Assembly: GCF_020615385.1 (NCBI RefSeq)
Contig: NZ_JAJAVB010000039.1
Span: 180,130 to 244,129, forward strand
DNA from: Jiella soli
GTDB lineage: Bacteria; Pseudomonadota; Alphaproteobacteria; Rhizobiales; Rhizobiaceae
Reading direction: 5' to 3'
Length of the DNA: 64,000 nt
Under the pieces are notes generated by a model. That model had not been told where the DNA came from. It saw only the letters and a list, made by a program, of their open reading frames with translations, and ran no database searches. Every line of letters begins with the position of its first letter. Positions within the stretch are counted from its first letter, which is position 1. The position numbers were made by a program, and so were the translations under genes. Positions 50,956-60,909 of this stretch are shown here, one piece after another.

Positions 50956-52272
50956 TTGAGCGAGGCGACCTCGGATACGTCCGTGACCAGATCCAGCCAG
51001 GCGGTCGGCGCCGGCGGATTTAAGGGTTTCATGCGCGCGACGGAGATCGATACGCGCATGCTCGGCATGATCGGCGCCCTGCTGGTCATCTGGATCGGCT
51101 TCCACGTCCTGTCAGGCGGCACCTTCCTGACGCCGCGCAATCTGTGGAACCTGTCGGTGCAGACAGCGTCCGTCGGCGTCATGGCGACGGGCATGGTGCT
51201 CGTCATCGTCACGCGCAACATCGACCTGTCGGTCGGCTCGATCCTCGGCGTCACCGGCATGGTGATGGCGGTCGCGCAGACCCAGTACATCTCGCCCATG
51301 CTCGGCTATGATTCCGGCTTCGTCTGGATCGCGACGCTCGCCGTCGGATTGCTCTGCGGGCTTCTCATCGGCGCGCTGCAGGGCTTTGTCATCGCCTTTC
51401 TCGGCGTTCCCGCCTTCATCGTCACGCTCGGCGGCCTGCTCGTCTGGCGCGGCGCGGCCTGGTGGGTCGCCTCGGGCCGCACGATCCCGCTTACGGACGA
51501 CAATTTCAAGCTGCTCGGGGGCGGCAGCGACGGGTCGATCGGCTATACCTGGAGCTGGATCCTCGCCGCCGTCGCCATCGTCCTCATCATCGTCGGCGCA
51601 CTCGCGGCCCGCCGCCAGCGCAAGCGCTTCAGCTTTGCGCAGAAGCCAGTCTGGGCCGAGGCCATCACCGTCGGCATCTCGATCGTTGCCGTCATCGTCT
51701 CCACAATCATTGTCAATTCCTACCTCCTGCCAGGCCCGCTCGCGCGGCGCTATGCGGAAGCGAACGGCATCGCCGTTCCCGACGCAGGGCTGGAGATCAG
51801 CTTCGGCTATGCGATCCCCGTGCTCCTGTTCATCGGCGTCGGCATCGTCATGACCTTCATCGCCAAGCGCACGCGTTTCGGCCGCTATGTCTTTGCCATC
51901 GGCGGCAATCCGGAGGCCGCCGAGCTTGCCGGCATCAACACCAAGCGCGTCACCATGATGGTGTTCATGCTGATGGGCATGCTGGCGGCCGTGGCGGCGG
52001 CGATCTCCACCGCCCGCCTCTCGTCGGCGACCAATGCCCAGGGCACGCTCGACGAACTCTACACGATCGCCGCGGCGGTGATCGGCGGAACATCGCTTGC
52101 CGGCGGCGCCGGCACCATCGCCGGCGCGATGCTGGGCGCGCTCGTCATGCAGAGCCTGCAGTCGGGCATGGTGCTTCTCGGCATGGACACGCCGCTCCAG
52201 AACATCGTCGTCGGCGCGGTCCTGGTCGTCGCCGTCTGGCTCGACACCATCTACCGCAGGAGGGCCGCATGA
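50956..52272 (+). CDS. xylH: D-xylose ABC transporter permease XylH
   Basis: This 438-residue permease of the ribose/xylose (RbsC-type) family has about ten to eleven predicted helices. [20 protein letters not shown] and the loop [20 protein letters not shown], which contacts XylG, are typical. Its length matches XylH better than RbsC because of a large central insertion (around residues 180-270). It starts at a TTG (50956) with GGGAGG 7 bases upstream; there is no nearer ATG. Its stop overlaps xylG by four bases (ATGA). Confidence 0.94.
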   Translation: MSEATSDTSVTRSSQAVGAGGFKGFMRATEIDTRMLGMIGALLVIWIGFHVLSGGTFLTPRNLWNLSVQTASVGVMATGMVLVIVTRNIDLSVGSILGVTGMVMAVAQTQYISPMLGYDSGFVWIATLAVGLLCGLLIGALQGFVIAFLGVPAFIVTLGGLLVWRGAAWWVASGRTIPLTDDNFKLLGGGSDGSIGYTWSWILAAVAIVLIIVGALAARRQRKRFSFAQKPVWAEAITVGISIVAVIVSTIIVNSYLLPGPLARRYAEANGIAVPDAGLEISFGYAIPVLLFIGVGIVMTFIAKRTRFGRYVFAIGGNPEAAELAGINTKRVTMMVFMLMGMLAAVAAAISTARLSSATNAQGTLDELYTIAAAVIGGTSLAGGAGTIAGAMLGALVMQSLQSGMVLLGMDTPLQNIVVGAVLVVAVWLDTIYRRRAA

Positions 52273-53108
52273 GCACCACGATGCAGGAAATTGAGGACCA
52301 TGGCCGGGCCCATCACCACAGCGAGGTCGACAGGTCCGGCGCGCCTCTCATCAAGATGGAAGACATCTCGATCGCCTTCGGCGGCATCCATGCCGTCGAT
52401 CAGGCCTCGATCGATCTCTTCCCCGGCGAGGTGGTCGCGCTCCTCGGCCATAACGGGGCCGGCAAGTCGACGCTGATCAAGATCCTGTCCGGCGCCTACA
52501 AGCGCGATTCCGGCGAGATCTTCGTGCGCGGCGACAAGGCGACGATCGCCAACCCCCGCGATGCGAAAGCCTACGGCATCGAGACGATCTACCAGACGCT
52601 CGCGCTGGCCGACAATGTCGACGCGGCGGCCAACCTCTTCCTCGGCCGCGAGATCCTCACGTCCTGGGGCACGCTCGACGACGGCGCGATGGAAGCCGAG
52701 GCGCGCAAGGTCATGGGCCGCCTCAACCCCAACTTCCGCCGCTTCAAGGAGCCGGTGAAGGCTCTGTCGGGCGGGCAGCGGCAGTCGGTGGCGATCGCCC
52801 GGGCGATCCTCTTCAACGCCAAGATCCTGATCATGGACGAGCCGACGGCCGCACTCGGGCCTCAGGAGACCGCCCAGGTCGCCGATTTGATCAAGGAGTT
52901 GAAGAAGGACCAGATCGGCATCTTCCTGATCAGCCACGACATCCACGACGTCTTCGACCTTGCCGACCGCGTGGTGGTGATGAAGAACGGTCAGGTCGTC
53001 GGCAGCGCGCTCACCGAGGACGTCACCAAGGACGAGGTGCTCGGCATGATCATCCTCGGCAAGTGCCCGCCGGGGGCGACGCCCGGCCCCGGCGCGATGC
53101 GCGAATAG
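52269..53108 (+). CDS. xylG: Xylose ABC transporter ATP-binding protein, single-NBD XylG
   Basis: This 279-residue ATPase has Walker [19 protein letters not shown]-loop [16 protein letters not shown], signature [15 protein letters not shown], Walker [12 protein letters not shown] and switch His in [11 protein letters not shown]. Enteric XylG carries two such domains in about 510 residues; here only one is present, as in many rhizobial xylose and fructose systems, so it must act as a homodimer. The N-terminal 25 residues include a short His-rich stretch ([10 protein letters not shown]). Confidence 0.92.
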   Translation: MSTTMQEIEDHGRAHHHSEVDRSGAPLIKMEDISIAFGGIHAVDQASIDLFPGEVVALLGHNGAGKSTLIKILSGAYKRDSGEIFVRGDKATIANPRDAKAYGIETIYQTLALADNVDAAANLFLGREILTSWGTLDDGAMEAEARKVMGRLNPNFRRFKEPVKALSGGQRQSVAIARAILFNAKILIMDEPTAALGPQETAQVADLIKELKKDQIGIFLISHDIHDVFDLADRVVVMKNGQVVGSALTEDVTKDEVLGMIILGKCPPGATPGPGAMRE

Positions 53109-53326
53109 GCCGCCGGAGGGGCCGGCGAAGCCGGAACATTTGCGGCCTCGGCCCTGCGTCGGCAGATCCGCCCGATCGGAACCGACCGGTGCGCATCCGC
53201 GATTTCGCCCTCGCAGCGGCAGCGCACGCGCATCGTCGCAGAGGGGCGGCCGGCCGGCTCCGGCTTGACGCTTTCTTTCCACTCCGCATGCGACAACAGC
53301 CGCAGCGTCGTACGGAGCGGACCGTC

Positions 53327-54481
53327 ATGAAGATCGCGATCGTCGGCTGCGGCTTCGTCGCCGACTACTACATGCTGACCCTCGGCAACCATCCCGACCT
53401 CGAACTCGTCGGCGCGTTCGACCGCGACCCCGTCGCGCGCACGCGGTTCGGTGGCCATTTCGGCGTTCCGATGTTCGACACGCTGGAGGCGCTACTCGCC
53501 GATCCCGGCCTCGAACTCGTCCTCAACCTCACCAATCCGAAGAGCCACTACGCCGTCTCGAAGGCGGCGCTCGAAGCGGGCCTGCACGTCTACTCGGAAA
53601 AGCCGCTCGCCATGGCGATCGACGAAGCCGAGGAGCTCGTGCGGATCGCACACGAGCGGCGATTGCTTCTGTCCGCCGCCCCCTGCTCCTATCTCGGCGA
53701 GGCGGCACAGACCCTCGGTAGGGCGATCGCCGACGGGCGGATCGGCGATGTCCGCCTCGTTTATGCCGAGATGGAAGACGGCATGGTGTTCCGCGAGCGC
53801 CATCAGGACTGGGTGAGCCCGTCCGGCGCGCCCTGGCCGTCCAAGGACGAGTTCTCGGTCGGCGCGACGCTCGAACATGCCGGCTACTACCTCTCCTGGC
53901 TCTGCGCCTATTTCGGCCCGGTCGCGGAAATGACAGCCTTCGCCGCCCGCTGCTTCGACGACAAGGGCACCGGCCAGCCGCCGGAAGAGCTTGCCAACGA
54001 TCTCTCGGTCTCCTGCCTCACCTTCCGGTCAGGCGTCGTCGCGCGCCTCACCTGCGGCCTCGCCGCGCCGAAGGACCGCTCGCTGCATGTGATCGGGACG
54101 GAGGGGATCCTGTCGCTTACCGAGGCCTGGGACTATGCCTCGCCGATCTACCAGCGCGACACGCAGGGGCACTGGGACTCGCGTCCCGCGATCCTGGGCA
54201 AGCTCCTGCGCCGCATCGAGCGCGGCCGGCCCGGCCGGCACTGGTTCGGCCGGCGGATCGCGGTGCCGAAAAGCGGCGCCAAGGTGCCCGGGACGTCCTC
54301 GCGGATGGATTTCAGCCGCGGGCCGGCCGCAATGGCCGCGGCTCTGCGCGAAGGGCGGCCGCTCGGCTACGGCGCCGACTTCGCGCTCCACATTACCGAA
54401 CTCGCGCTTGTCGCTCAAAATGCTAACAAATTCTCAATGCCGTACCGGCCGCGCTCAAGCTTCGAGCACCGCCCCTTGTGA
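53327..54481 (+). CDS. Gfo/Idh/MocA family oxidoreductase (xylose region, copy 1)
   Basis: This 384-residue NAD(P)-dependent sugar oxidoreductase has Rossmann motif KIAIVGCGFVADYYMLTL and the EKP catalytic Lys in VYSEKPLAMAIDEAE. The C-terminal domain contains EFSVGATLEHAGYYLSWL. It lies 218 bases after xylG and may belong to the xyl transcript. Gfo/Idh/MocA proteins can oxidise aldoses at C1, and some act as xylose dehydrogenases, so a second, oxidative route for pentoses is possible. Its 3' end overlaps the next gene, on the other strand, by 27 bases. Confidence 0.86.
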   Translation: MKIAIVGCGFVADYYMLTLGNHPDLELVGAFDRDPVARTRFGGHFGVPMFDTLEALLADPGLELVLNLTNPKSHYAVSKAALEAGLHVYSEKPLAMAIDEAEELVRIAHERRLLLSAAPCSYLGEAAQTLGRAIADGRIGDVRLVYAEMEDGMVFRERHQDWVSPSGAPWPSKDEFSVGATLEHAGYYLSWLCAYFGPVAEMTAFAARCFDDKGTGQPPEELANDLSVSCLTFRSGVVARLTCGLAAPKDRSLHVIGTEGILSLTEAWDYASPIYQRDTQGHWDSRPAILGKLLRRIERGRPGRHWFGRRIAVPKSGAKVPGTSSRMDFSRGPAAMAAALREGRPLGYGADFALHITELALVAQNANKFSMPYRPRSSFEHRPL

Positions 54482-55549
54482 GCCCGGAGCCATCGCGGCC
54501 TCGATCACCCGCAGCGCGGCGATCGTGTCGGCAAGCGGCATGACCGGGCTGTCCGTCAGCCCCGCCTCCAGGCATTCGGCGAAATGGTCGGCCTGGTAGT
54601 GGAGGCCGGTCCCTTCGAAGAGCGTGGGGACCCGCTTCGCCTTCAGGCCGGACGCGATCTGCCGCAGCGAGCCGAGGCGCGCGGTGAAACCGCTGCGGGA
54701 CGGGACCGCTGCGCTGTGTCCCCTCGCTTCCTCCGAACCGATTGCAGCCTCCGCCTCCGGTGTCGTCCGCATCGTGACCATCGGCGGGCAGAAAAACGGG
54801 CGATGCAGCCGGATGAAGCCGCGCGAACCGGTGATGACGGCGTCGTTGGCGCCCTCCTCACGGAGGCTGCAGGATAGGTTCGACAGGGTCGCGCGATGAA
54901 CGCCCGAAAGCGATGCCGCGACCACGGCGCCGTTATCCGCCCGGATCGTCCCGGCACTGATCGAGCGGACAGGGCCCGCGACCATCTGCGCCAGCGACAC
55001 CGCGTAGACGCCGAGATCGAGCAACGCGCCGCCATGGACGGGATCGAACAGCGCGGCGTCCCGGCGGTAGGCGTTGGCGAAGCCGAGGCCTGCGGTGACG
55101 GAGCGGATCTCTCCGATCCGCCCTTCGCCGAGCCAGCGCCGCATCAGGACGATGCCCGGCGTGAAGCGCATCCACATCGCTTCCATGGCGAGAAGGCCCC
55201 GCTCGCGGGCGGCGGCTGCGATGCGCTCGGCATCCTCCGCCCGCGTCGCCAGGGGCTTTTCGACCATCAGCGGCTTGCCGGCCGAAAGGATCTCCAAGCC
55301 GAGCTCGGCATGGGTCGCATTGGGCGTCGCCAGATAGACCGCGTCGATGTCGTCACGCGACAGGATCTGCGACAAGCTTCCGGCAACGACGTCGGGGCCG
55401 AGCGAGGCGGCGAACGCTCGGGCCCGCCCCCCATCGCGCGACGCGACGGCCGCGATCCGGCCGCAGCGGGAAAACCGCATGTCGGCGGCAAAGCGCCCGG
55501 CGATCCCGCCGGTGCCGCAGACGGCCCAGCGGACCGGCGAGCCGCGCAT
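54455..55549 (-). CDS. Gfo/Idh/MocA family oxidoreductase (xylose region, copy 2)
   Basis: This 364-residue oxidoreductase has VRWAVCGTGGIAGRFAADM at the start and LMVEKPLATRAEDAERI with the catalytic Lys. HGGALLDLGVYAVSLAQMV fits the D-xylose 1-dehydrogenase/dihydrodiol dehydrogenase branch of the superfamily. It is divergent in sequence from the neighbour at 53327 and overlaps it tail to tail. It starts 12 bases after the xylB stop, so it is likely co-transcribed with the xylose kinase gene. NADP-linked xylose oxidation is a reasonable but untested guess. Confidence 0.86.
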   Translation of the reverse strand: MRGSPVRWAVCGTGGIAGRFAADMRFSRCGRIAAVASRDGGRARAFAASLGPDVVAGSLSQILSRDDIDAVYLATPNATHAELGLEILSAGKPLMVEKPLATRAEDAERIAAAARERGLLAMEAMWMRFTPGIVLMRRWLGEGRIGEIRSVTAGLGFANAYRRDAALFDPVHGGALLDLGVYAVSLAQMVAGPVRSISAGTIRADNGAVVAASLSGVHRATLSNLSCSLREEGANDAVITGSRGFIRLHRPFFCPPMVTMRTTPEAEAAIGSEEARGHSAAVPSRSGFTARLGSLRQIASGLKAKRVPTLFEGTGLHYQADHFAECLEAGLTDSPVMPLADTIAALRVIEAAMAPGSQGAVLEA

Positions 55550-55561
55550 CGGGCGGCCCCT

Positions 55562-57019
55562 CTAGCCGGCCAACGCCGCCTTGACCGCCGGATAGAGCGC
55601 GCGGTAGCGGCGGAAGGCAGCCTCATAGGCCTCGACCCGGCTCGCATCCGGCTCGAAGCTGCGCGCGGCCGGCGGAGCGGTCATCACCGTCTTCGGGTCC
55701 GCACCCGAGGCTGCGGTCAGGCCGAGCCGCGCGGCGCCGAAGGCCGCGCCGAAATCGCCCGCTTCGGGCAGCACGATCTCCGTTTGGAGCACCGTCGCCA
55801 TCAGGCTCAGCCAATAGGCCGAGCGCGAACCGGCGCCGACGGCGATCAGCCGGCTCGGACGCGCGCCCTCGCCGGCGGCCTCGAGGCAGTCCCGCATGGA
55901 AAATGCGACGCCCTCCAGAATGGCCCTCGTCATCGCCTCGCGGCCGGTGTCGGCCTCGAGCCCGGCGAAGACGCCGCGAATGTCGGCGTCATTGTGCGGC
56001 GTGCGCTCTCCGGACAGATAAGGCAGGAACAGGAGCCGGCTCGGCCCGGCGATCCTGTCGCCGAGCGCGCCGGTGAGCGTGCCGGGCTCCTCCTTGAGAA
56101 GCTTCGACAGCCATTCGATCGAGCCGGCCGCCGACAGGGTGACGCCCATCTGGTGCCAGAGCCCGGGAATGGCGTGGCAGAAGGTGTGGAGCGCTGTCTC
56201 CGGCACGGGATCGTAGCCGGCGACGGCGGTGAAGAGGACGCCGGAGGTGCCGAGCGAAAGAAAGCCGGTGCCGGGCTCGGCGACGCCGACGCCGCAGGCC
56301 GAGGCCGCGTTGTCGCCGCCGCCGCCCGCGACCGGCGTCTGCGGCTTCATGCCGTATTTGTCCGCGATCTTCGTGCGCAGGCATCCCGAGACCTCGGTGC
56401 CCTCGACGAGGCTCGGCATATGCGACAGGGACAGATGCGTCTTCTCGAGCATGCGCTCGGACCAGGCGCGCTTGCCGGTGTCGAGCCAGGACGTGCCGGC
56501 CGCGTCCGACATCTCCGAAACGCACTCGCCCGTCAGCCAGAGCCTCAGATAGTCCTTCGGCAGGAGGACGTGAGCGACCTTGGCGAAGATCTCCGGCTCG
56601 TTCCGCTCGACCCAGAGGAGCTTCGGCGCGGTGAAGCCGGGAAAGACGATATTGCCGGTGATCGCGCGCGATTCCTCGTCGTCGAGGTCACGGGCCTCCA
56701 CATGGCTGCGCGTATCGTTCCACAGGATGCAGGGACGCAGGACCGCGCCGAACTCGTCGATCAGCGTCGCCCCGTGCATGTGACCGGACAGGCCGATGCC
56801 GGCGACGGCGGAAAGTTCCTTGCCATGGCTCTTATGCAGCTTGCCGAGCGCCTCCTCGCAGGCGACGATCCAGCTTTGCGGATTCTGCTCCGACCAGCCG
56901 AAGGCCGGCCGCTCGACGGTGAGCGGCACCGAAACCGAGGCGATGGGGCGCTGAGCCTCGTCGATCAGAAGCGCCTTCAGCGAAGAGGTGCCGAGGTCGA
57001 GGCCGAGATAGGTGGTCAT
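55562..57019 (-). CDS. xylB: Xylulokinase XylB
   Basis: This 485-residue FGGY-family kinase phosphorylates D-xylulose. Motifs: TTYLGLDLGTSSLKALLID (phosphate-1), GIGLSGHMHGATLID, CILWNDTRSHVEARDL, PVAGGGGDNAASACGVG and LFLPYLSGERTPHNDADIRG, which are those of XylB. The catalytic Asp lies in GGGGDNAAS. It is separated from xylA by about 250 bases, with xylA upstream on the same strand, so xylA, xylB and one Gfo/Idh gene probably form a unit read leftwards. Confidence 0.95.
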   Translation of the reverse strand: MTTYLGLDLGTSSLKALLIDEAQRPIASVSVPLTVERPAFGWSEQNPQSWIVACEEALGKLHKSHGKELSAVAGIGLSGHMHGATLIDEFGAVLRPCILWNDTRSHVEARDLDDEESRAITGNIVFPGFTAPKLLWVERNEPEIFAKVAHVLLPKDYLRLWLTGECVSEMSDAAGTSWLDTGKRAWSERMLEKTHLSLSHMPSLVEGTEVSGCLRTKIADKYGMKPQTPVAGGGGDNAASACGVGVAEPGTGFLSLGTSGVLFTAVAGYDPVPETALHTFCHAIPGLWHQMGVTLSAAGSIEWLSKLLKEEPGTLTGALGDRIAGPSRLLFLPYLSGERTPHNDADIRGVFAGLEADTGREAMTRAILEGVAFSMRDCLEAAGEGARPSRLIAVGAGSRSAYWLSLMATVLQTEIVLPEAGDFGAAFGAARLGLTAASGADPKTVMTAPPAARSFEPDASRVEAYEAAFRRYRALYPAVKAALAG

Positions 57020-57226
57020 GGGCGGTCGGTGCCTTCTGGAACAGGACGCATTGCGCGCAAACGATCAGGCGCGAAGTAGAGGCGACAGGAGGACTGCCGC
57101 GTCGCATGGGAACTATGCCATAGCCGGAATGTCAGTCTAGCGAATGACCGCGCTCTCCGCGCGCGAAAGTACGGGAAAGGGTGTTTCTCCCATCTTTCCG
57201 TTCCGCCGGGTATGTCGACGCACCTC

Positions 57227-57260
57227 GCCCGGCGAACGGTCGAGCGACCGCTCGCCGGGC
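57227..57260 (-). terminator. Hairpin downstream of xylA
   Basis: A near-perfect stem of about 15 bp (outer arm GCCCGGCGA with TCGCCGGGC, one A-C mismatch, inner CGGTC with GACCG) begins 14 bases after the xylA stop. There is no T-run on the minus strand, so it may be a stabilising or partial terminator between xylA and xylB. Confidence 0.6.
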
Positions 57261-57273
57261 TGAAGTCGTAGGC

Positions 57274-58587
57274 TCACACGTAGCGGTTCACGACGCCTTC
57301 GAGATATTCCTGGCGCCCCGAGCGCGGCTGCGGGTTCAGCTGAAGCGCCTTCTCCGCCACCTGTTCCAGCGTGCGCTCGCCGGCCATGATCGCCTTCGCC
57401 TCGGCCGAGTCCCAGCCGGCATAGCGCTCGGCGAGCGGCCCGCTCAGCGCCTTGTCGTTCAGCATCGCCTCGGCGGCGAGAAGGCCGCGGGCGCAGGCGT
57501 CCATCGAGGCGACATGCGCGATGAGGAGGTCGTCCGGATCGATCGACTGGCGACGGATCTTGGCGTCGAAGTTGAGCCCGCCCGTCGAGAAGCCGCCATG
57601 CTGCAGCATCTCGTGGAAGACGAGCGCGATCTCCTTGACGTCCATGGCGAACTGGTCGGTATCCCAGCCAAGAAGGTCGTCGCCGCGATTGATGTCGAGC
57701 GAGCCGAAGAGGTCGTTGGCATAAGCGACCTTCACCTCGTGCTCGAAGGAATGGCCGGCGAGGATCGCGTGGTTCTGCTCGAGATTGAGCTTCACGTCAT
57801 TGACGAGATCATACTTGCGCAGGAAGCCGATCACCGTCGCCGCGTCGAAGTCGTATTGATGCTTGGTCGGCTCCTTCGGCTTCGGCTCGATCAGGATCGG
57901 GCCCTTGAAGCCGATCTTGTGCTTGTAGTCGACGAGCATCGAGAGGAAGCGGCCGAGTTGGTCGAGTTCGCGCGCCATATTCGTGTTGAGCAGCGTCTCG
58001 TAGCCCTCGCGCCCGCCCCAGCAGACATAGTTCGCGCCGCCGAGCCGGTGCGTCGCGTCGATCGCCGCTTTGATCTGCCCGCAGGCATAGGCGAACACGT
58101 CCGGGTCGGGATTGGTCGCCGCACCGGCCATGTAGCGCCGGTTGGAGAAGAGGTTGGCGGTGCCCCAGAGGAGCCGCACCTTGGCGCTCTCCATCTTCTC
58201 CTCGAAGATGTCGGTGATCACCTTCAGATTGTCGTTCGATTCCTGCAGCGTGGCGCCCTCCGGCGCGACGTCGACGTCGTGGAAGGCGAAGAAGGGAACG
58301 TCCAGCAGCCGGAACATCTCGAAGGCGATTTCCGCCTTCTGCTTGGCGAGTTCCAGCGGGTCGCCGCCATGCATCCAGGGCCGGTTGAAGGTCTCCCCGC
58401 CGAACGGATCGCCGCCCGGCCAGGTGAAGGAGTGCCAGTAGGCGACGGAGAAGCGCAGATGGTCCTCCATCCGCTTGCCGAGCACCATGCGGTCCTTGTC
58501 GTAATGGCGATAGGCGAGCGCGTTGCGGCTTTCCGGGCCCTCATAGGCGATCGGTTCGCTGCGGTCGAAGAAGCTCTTGTCGGCCAT
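57274..58587 (-). CDS. xylA: Xylose isomerase XylA
   Basis: This 437-residue class II xylose isomerase converts D-xylose to D-xylulose with two divalent metal ions. Catalytic and metal residues are in [13 protein letters not shown] (His and Asp), [16 protein letters not shown] (Glu and Lys), [18 protein letters not shown] and [19 protein letters not shown]. The length equals that of the enteric enzyme. The ATG at 58587 (MADKSFFD) is the standard start. An imperfect copy of the LacI operator lies 238 bases upstream, next to the lacI stop, and could control it. Confidence 0.96.
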   Translation of the reverse strand: MADKSFFDRSEPIAYEGPESRNALAYRHYDKDRMVLGKRMEDHLRFSVAYWHSFTWPGGDPFGGETFNRPWMHGGDPLELAKQKAEIAFEMFRLLDVPFFAFHDVDVAPEGATLQESNDNLKVITDIFEEKMESAKVRLLWGTANLFSNRRYMAGAATNPDPDVFAYACGQIKAAIDATHRLGGANYVCWGGREGYETLLNTNMARELDQLGRFLSMLVDYKHKIGFKGPILIEPKPKEPTKHQYDFDAATVIGFLRKYDLVNDVKLNLEQNHAILAGHSFEHEVKVAYANDLFGSLDINRGDDLLGWDTDQFAMDVKEIALVFHEMLQHGGFSTGGLNFDAKIRRQSIDPDDLLIAHVASMDACARGLLAAEAMLNDKALSGPLAERYAGWDSAEAKAIMAGERTLEQVAEKALQLNPQPRSGRQEYLEGVVNRYV

Positions 58588-58824
58588 GCTGTCATCTTTC
58601 GAAGTGATGGGGCGCGAGCCCCCAGGTGAAGAACGAAGGGACGATCGACCGGGCTTTGACCGGAGCGGCAACCTGAACGGGAGCAAGGTCCGCGCGGCGG
58701 CACGGGCGGCGGTTCTTGCCGATCATTCTTCCCTCCCGGAGCGGACCTTCCCATGGCTGCGCCCAGTCGGACGCAGCCGGTCCGCGGCGCGATCGTTGAG
58801 CGGAGGGTCGCACAGGCCGGCCGA

Positions 58825-58848
58825 TTTTTGAAGTGCGCAACTCAAAAA
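58825..58848. promoter_or_regulatory. Imperfect LacI-type operator upstream of xylA
   Basis: This 24-bp imperfect palindrome pairs 10 of 12 positions (TTTTTGA and TCAAAAA arms around GTGCGCAAC). It repeats the core of the perfect operator at 59920-59937. It ends two bases from the lacI stop codon and precedes the xylA leader. Confidence 0.75.
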
Positions 58849-58849
58849 T

Positions 58850-59896
58850 CTATCCGGCGCTCTCCGGCAGGTTCTCGCGAACGAAGATGTCGATCCGGAT
58901 GCGTTCCTGTTCGTCGATGAGCGCCTCCCCCGCCGCAGAGGCCAGCAGGCGCCTTGCGGCCGAGCGCACCTCGTGGCCGGCGTTCTGGGCGATGACAGCG
59001 TCGAAGCGGCCGCCCAGGAGTTCGGCCCGCGAGGCCGGCGTGAGTTCATGGCCGACGAAGACGAGGCGCGCTTCCGACGCGGCGGCAGCGAGAGCCGCCG
59101 CGACGCCGGCATTGCCGGCCCCGGCATTGTAGAGCGCCACGAGATCGGCCCGCTCGGCGATCATTTGGGATGCGGCAGCTTCGGCCAGCGCGTCGTCGTC
59201 GCGGGTTTCCACGATCGGCAGGATGGTGAGGTGCGGATGGTCCCGGCCGATGAGTTGCGAGAAGCCGAAGCAGCGCTCCATATGGTCGCGCAGCGCGAGC
59301 GAGCCGACCAGAATGCCCACGCTGCCGGCGCGCCCGCCGAGGAACCGCCCGACCAGCAAGCCCGCCGTGCGCCCGGCGGCGGAATTGTCGATCCCGACGA
59401 ATTGGGCACGCCGCGAGGTCGGAGCGTCGGAGACGAGCGTCACCACCTCGACGCCGTCCGCGACGAGGCGGTCGATCGCGGCGCGCACGAGCGGATGGTC
59501 GAGCGCCACGATCGCGGCGCCGGACGCCGACCGCTCGACCGCGTCGATCGCCGCGGCGAGCGCGACGGGGTCGAAGACGTCGACCTTGCGGCAGTCGATC
59601 ACCGCGCGATTGCGGTCGAGCCAGTCCGACATCGCCCCGATCTCCCCGGCGAGATCGGCCATGAAGGCATTGCGGCCGCTGGGAAGGATGAAGCAGAACC
59701 GCCGGCGGGCCCGCCGCGCCAGCCCGGCGGCGAGCGGATCGGGGCGGTAGCTCAGCTTCGCCATCGCCGCCCGCACCCGCGCGACGGTCCCCGGCCTCAC
59801 ATTCGGGCGACCGTTGACGACGCGGTCCACCGTCGCGCGCGACACCCCCGCGGCGCGAGCGACATCGACGAGCGTGGGGCGTGACGGGTCTTCCAT
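58850..59896 (-). CDS. LacI family transcriptional regulator of the xylose genes
   Basis: This 348-residue LacI-type repressor has HTH at residues 8-30 (TLVDVARAAGVSRATVDRVV), the hinge KLSYRPDPLAAGLARRAR, and a Peripla_BP-type sensor domain (VEVVTLVSDAPTSRRAQFVG; ADLVALYNAGAGNAGVAAAL) closest to the ribose/xylose-binding group. A perfect 18-bp operator is 24 bases upstream of its start, suggesting autorepression, and a related site follows its stop in front of xylA. It is therefore the likely xylA(B) regulator, in addition to the ROK protein at xylF. Confidence 0.92.
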   Translation of the reverse strand: MEDPSRPTLVDVARAAGVSRATVDRVVNGRPNVRPGTVARVRAAMAKLSYRPDPLAAGLARRARRRFCFILPSGRNAFMADLAGEIGAMSDWLDRNRAVIDCRKVDVFDPVALAAAIDAVERSASGAAIVALDHPLVRAAIDRLVADGVEVVTLVSDAPTSRRAQFVGIDNSAAGRTAGLLVGRFLGGRAGSVGILVGSLALRDHMERCFGFSQLIGRDHPHLTILPIVETRDDDALAEAAASQMIAERADLVALYNAGAGNAGVAAALAAAASEARLVFVGHELTPASRAELLGGRFDAVIAQNAGHEVRSAARRLLASAAGEALIDEQERIRIDIFVRENLPESAG

Positions 59897-59919
59897 GGCG
59901 CGAGGCTAGCCGCCGCCGG

Positions 59920-59937
59920 TTGAGTTGCGCAACTCAA
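59920..59937. promoter_or_regulatory. Perfect LacI-type operator (TTGAGTTGCGCAACTCAA)
   Basis: This 18-bp perfect palindrome with central GC is located 24 bases upstream of the lacI start at 59896, inside its probable promoter. Its core is shared with the imperfect site at 58825-58848, which strengthens both calls. Confidence 0.85.
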
Positions 59938-60075
59938 AACTTGCGTTTGCCGGACATCCGATCGAAGGACCGAAGGCCGAACGCGAGGCAGACGTGACGG
60001 GAGGCTCTCTCTGCTTCGCCATGTCCTTCCCCCGTCGCCATTGCCGAAACCGGCGGCATGGCGGAAGCAAACGGG

Positions 60076-60909
60076 TCAGAAGCGGTACCAGAGCGCCGTG
60101 ATCAGCCCGCGCTCCTTCAGCGCATCGGTGCCGGCCACGGTCGCAAAGCCGCCCACCTGAAGAGACCAGGTCTCCGACATGTCGTAGACCGCGGAGAGCT
60201 GGGCCTTGTGATAGCTGTAGCCCGCCGCGTCTTCCCCGCCTCCTCGGCCGGCCGAGAGCGTGGAAAAGGACTGCGCCAGGACGAGCAGATCGGGCAGCGG
60301 TCGGATCCCGGCGGTCAGGTCGATCTTCGTCTCGTCGGGCCCCTCGCCCGTTGCCGCCCGATAGCCGGCTTCGGCATTGACAAAGGCGGGCAGGCCGCAA
60401 ATCGTGAAGCCGTAGCCGAGAAGCGCTCGCGGCTCGATCACCGGCGCGGTCCAGCCGAACGTGTCCGTGGCTTCGTCCCCGACCTTCTGTGCGTCCTGCA
60501 CGAGACCGGAGAGCTGCACCGAGGCGACGAACCCGTCCGCCTCGTACATCCTGACGCGAACGCCGATGGCGAGTTGGGAAAGAGCCGGGCGCGCGAAGGG
60601 ATAGTTTCCCTCCCGCTCGCTGCCGATCTCGCCCGAGCCCAGCAGCGTCACGGCATCGGTGAGGCCGTATTCCACCAGCGCGCTGGCCGATCCCTTCTCG
60701 AAATCCGGGCGCGGGCCGGCTCGCCCGTCGGCCCCATAGGACTCGTTCGCGCCCGAATAGAGACCTGTCACGATCGCCTGCCCTGTCCTCTCCTCCAGCG
60801 TCCAGGCTCCTGCCCGGCCTTGCCTCGGAAACGCGCACAGGACGATGAGCGACAGGATTGCCGCCCGGCCCACAACATCCGATCCGCATGACCGCAGCAT
60901 GTCCGCCAC
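60076..60909 (-). CDS. Putative outer-membrane beta-barrel protein
   Basis: This 277-residue protein has a Sec-type signal (AAILSLIVLCAFPRQGRA|GAW). The mature part opens with AWTLEERTGQAIVTGLYS and alternates short amphipathic strands (LVEYGLTDAVTLLGSGEIGS; QLAIGVRVRMYEADGFVASV; AQLSAVYDMSETWSLQVGGF). It ends TALWYRF with a terminal Phe, as outer-membrane barrels do. I do not recognise a characterised family and cannot name a ligand. It lies alone between the xylose lacI gene and prpE, on the minus strand, with its own promoter region. Confidence 0.65.
   Translation of the reverse strand: MADMLRSCGSDVVGRAAILSLIVLCAFPRQGRAGAWTLEERTGQAIVTGLYSGANESYGADGRAGPRPDFEKGSASALVEYGLTDAVTLLGSGEIGSEREGNYPFARPALSQLAIGVRVRMYEADGFVASVQLSGLVQDAQKVGDEATDTFGWTAPVIEPRALLGYGFTICGLPAFVNAEAGYRAATGEGPDETKIDLTAGIRPLPDLLVLAQSFSTLSAGRGGGEDAAGYSYHKAQLSAVYDMSETWSLQVGGFATVAGTDALKERGLITALWYRF

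Noticed and set aside
52269..53108. Truncated xylG because it has one ATPase domain instead of two
   Set aside because: The frame ends cleanly, all motifs are intact, and single-domain ATPases are usual in rhizobial xylose and fructose importers.
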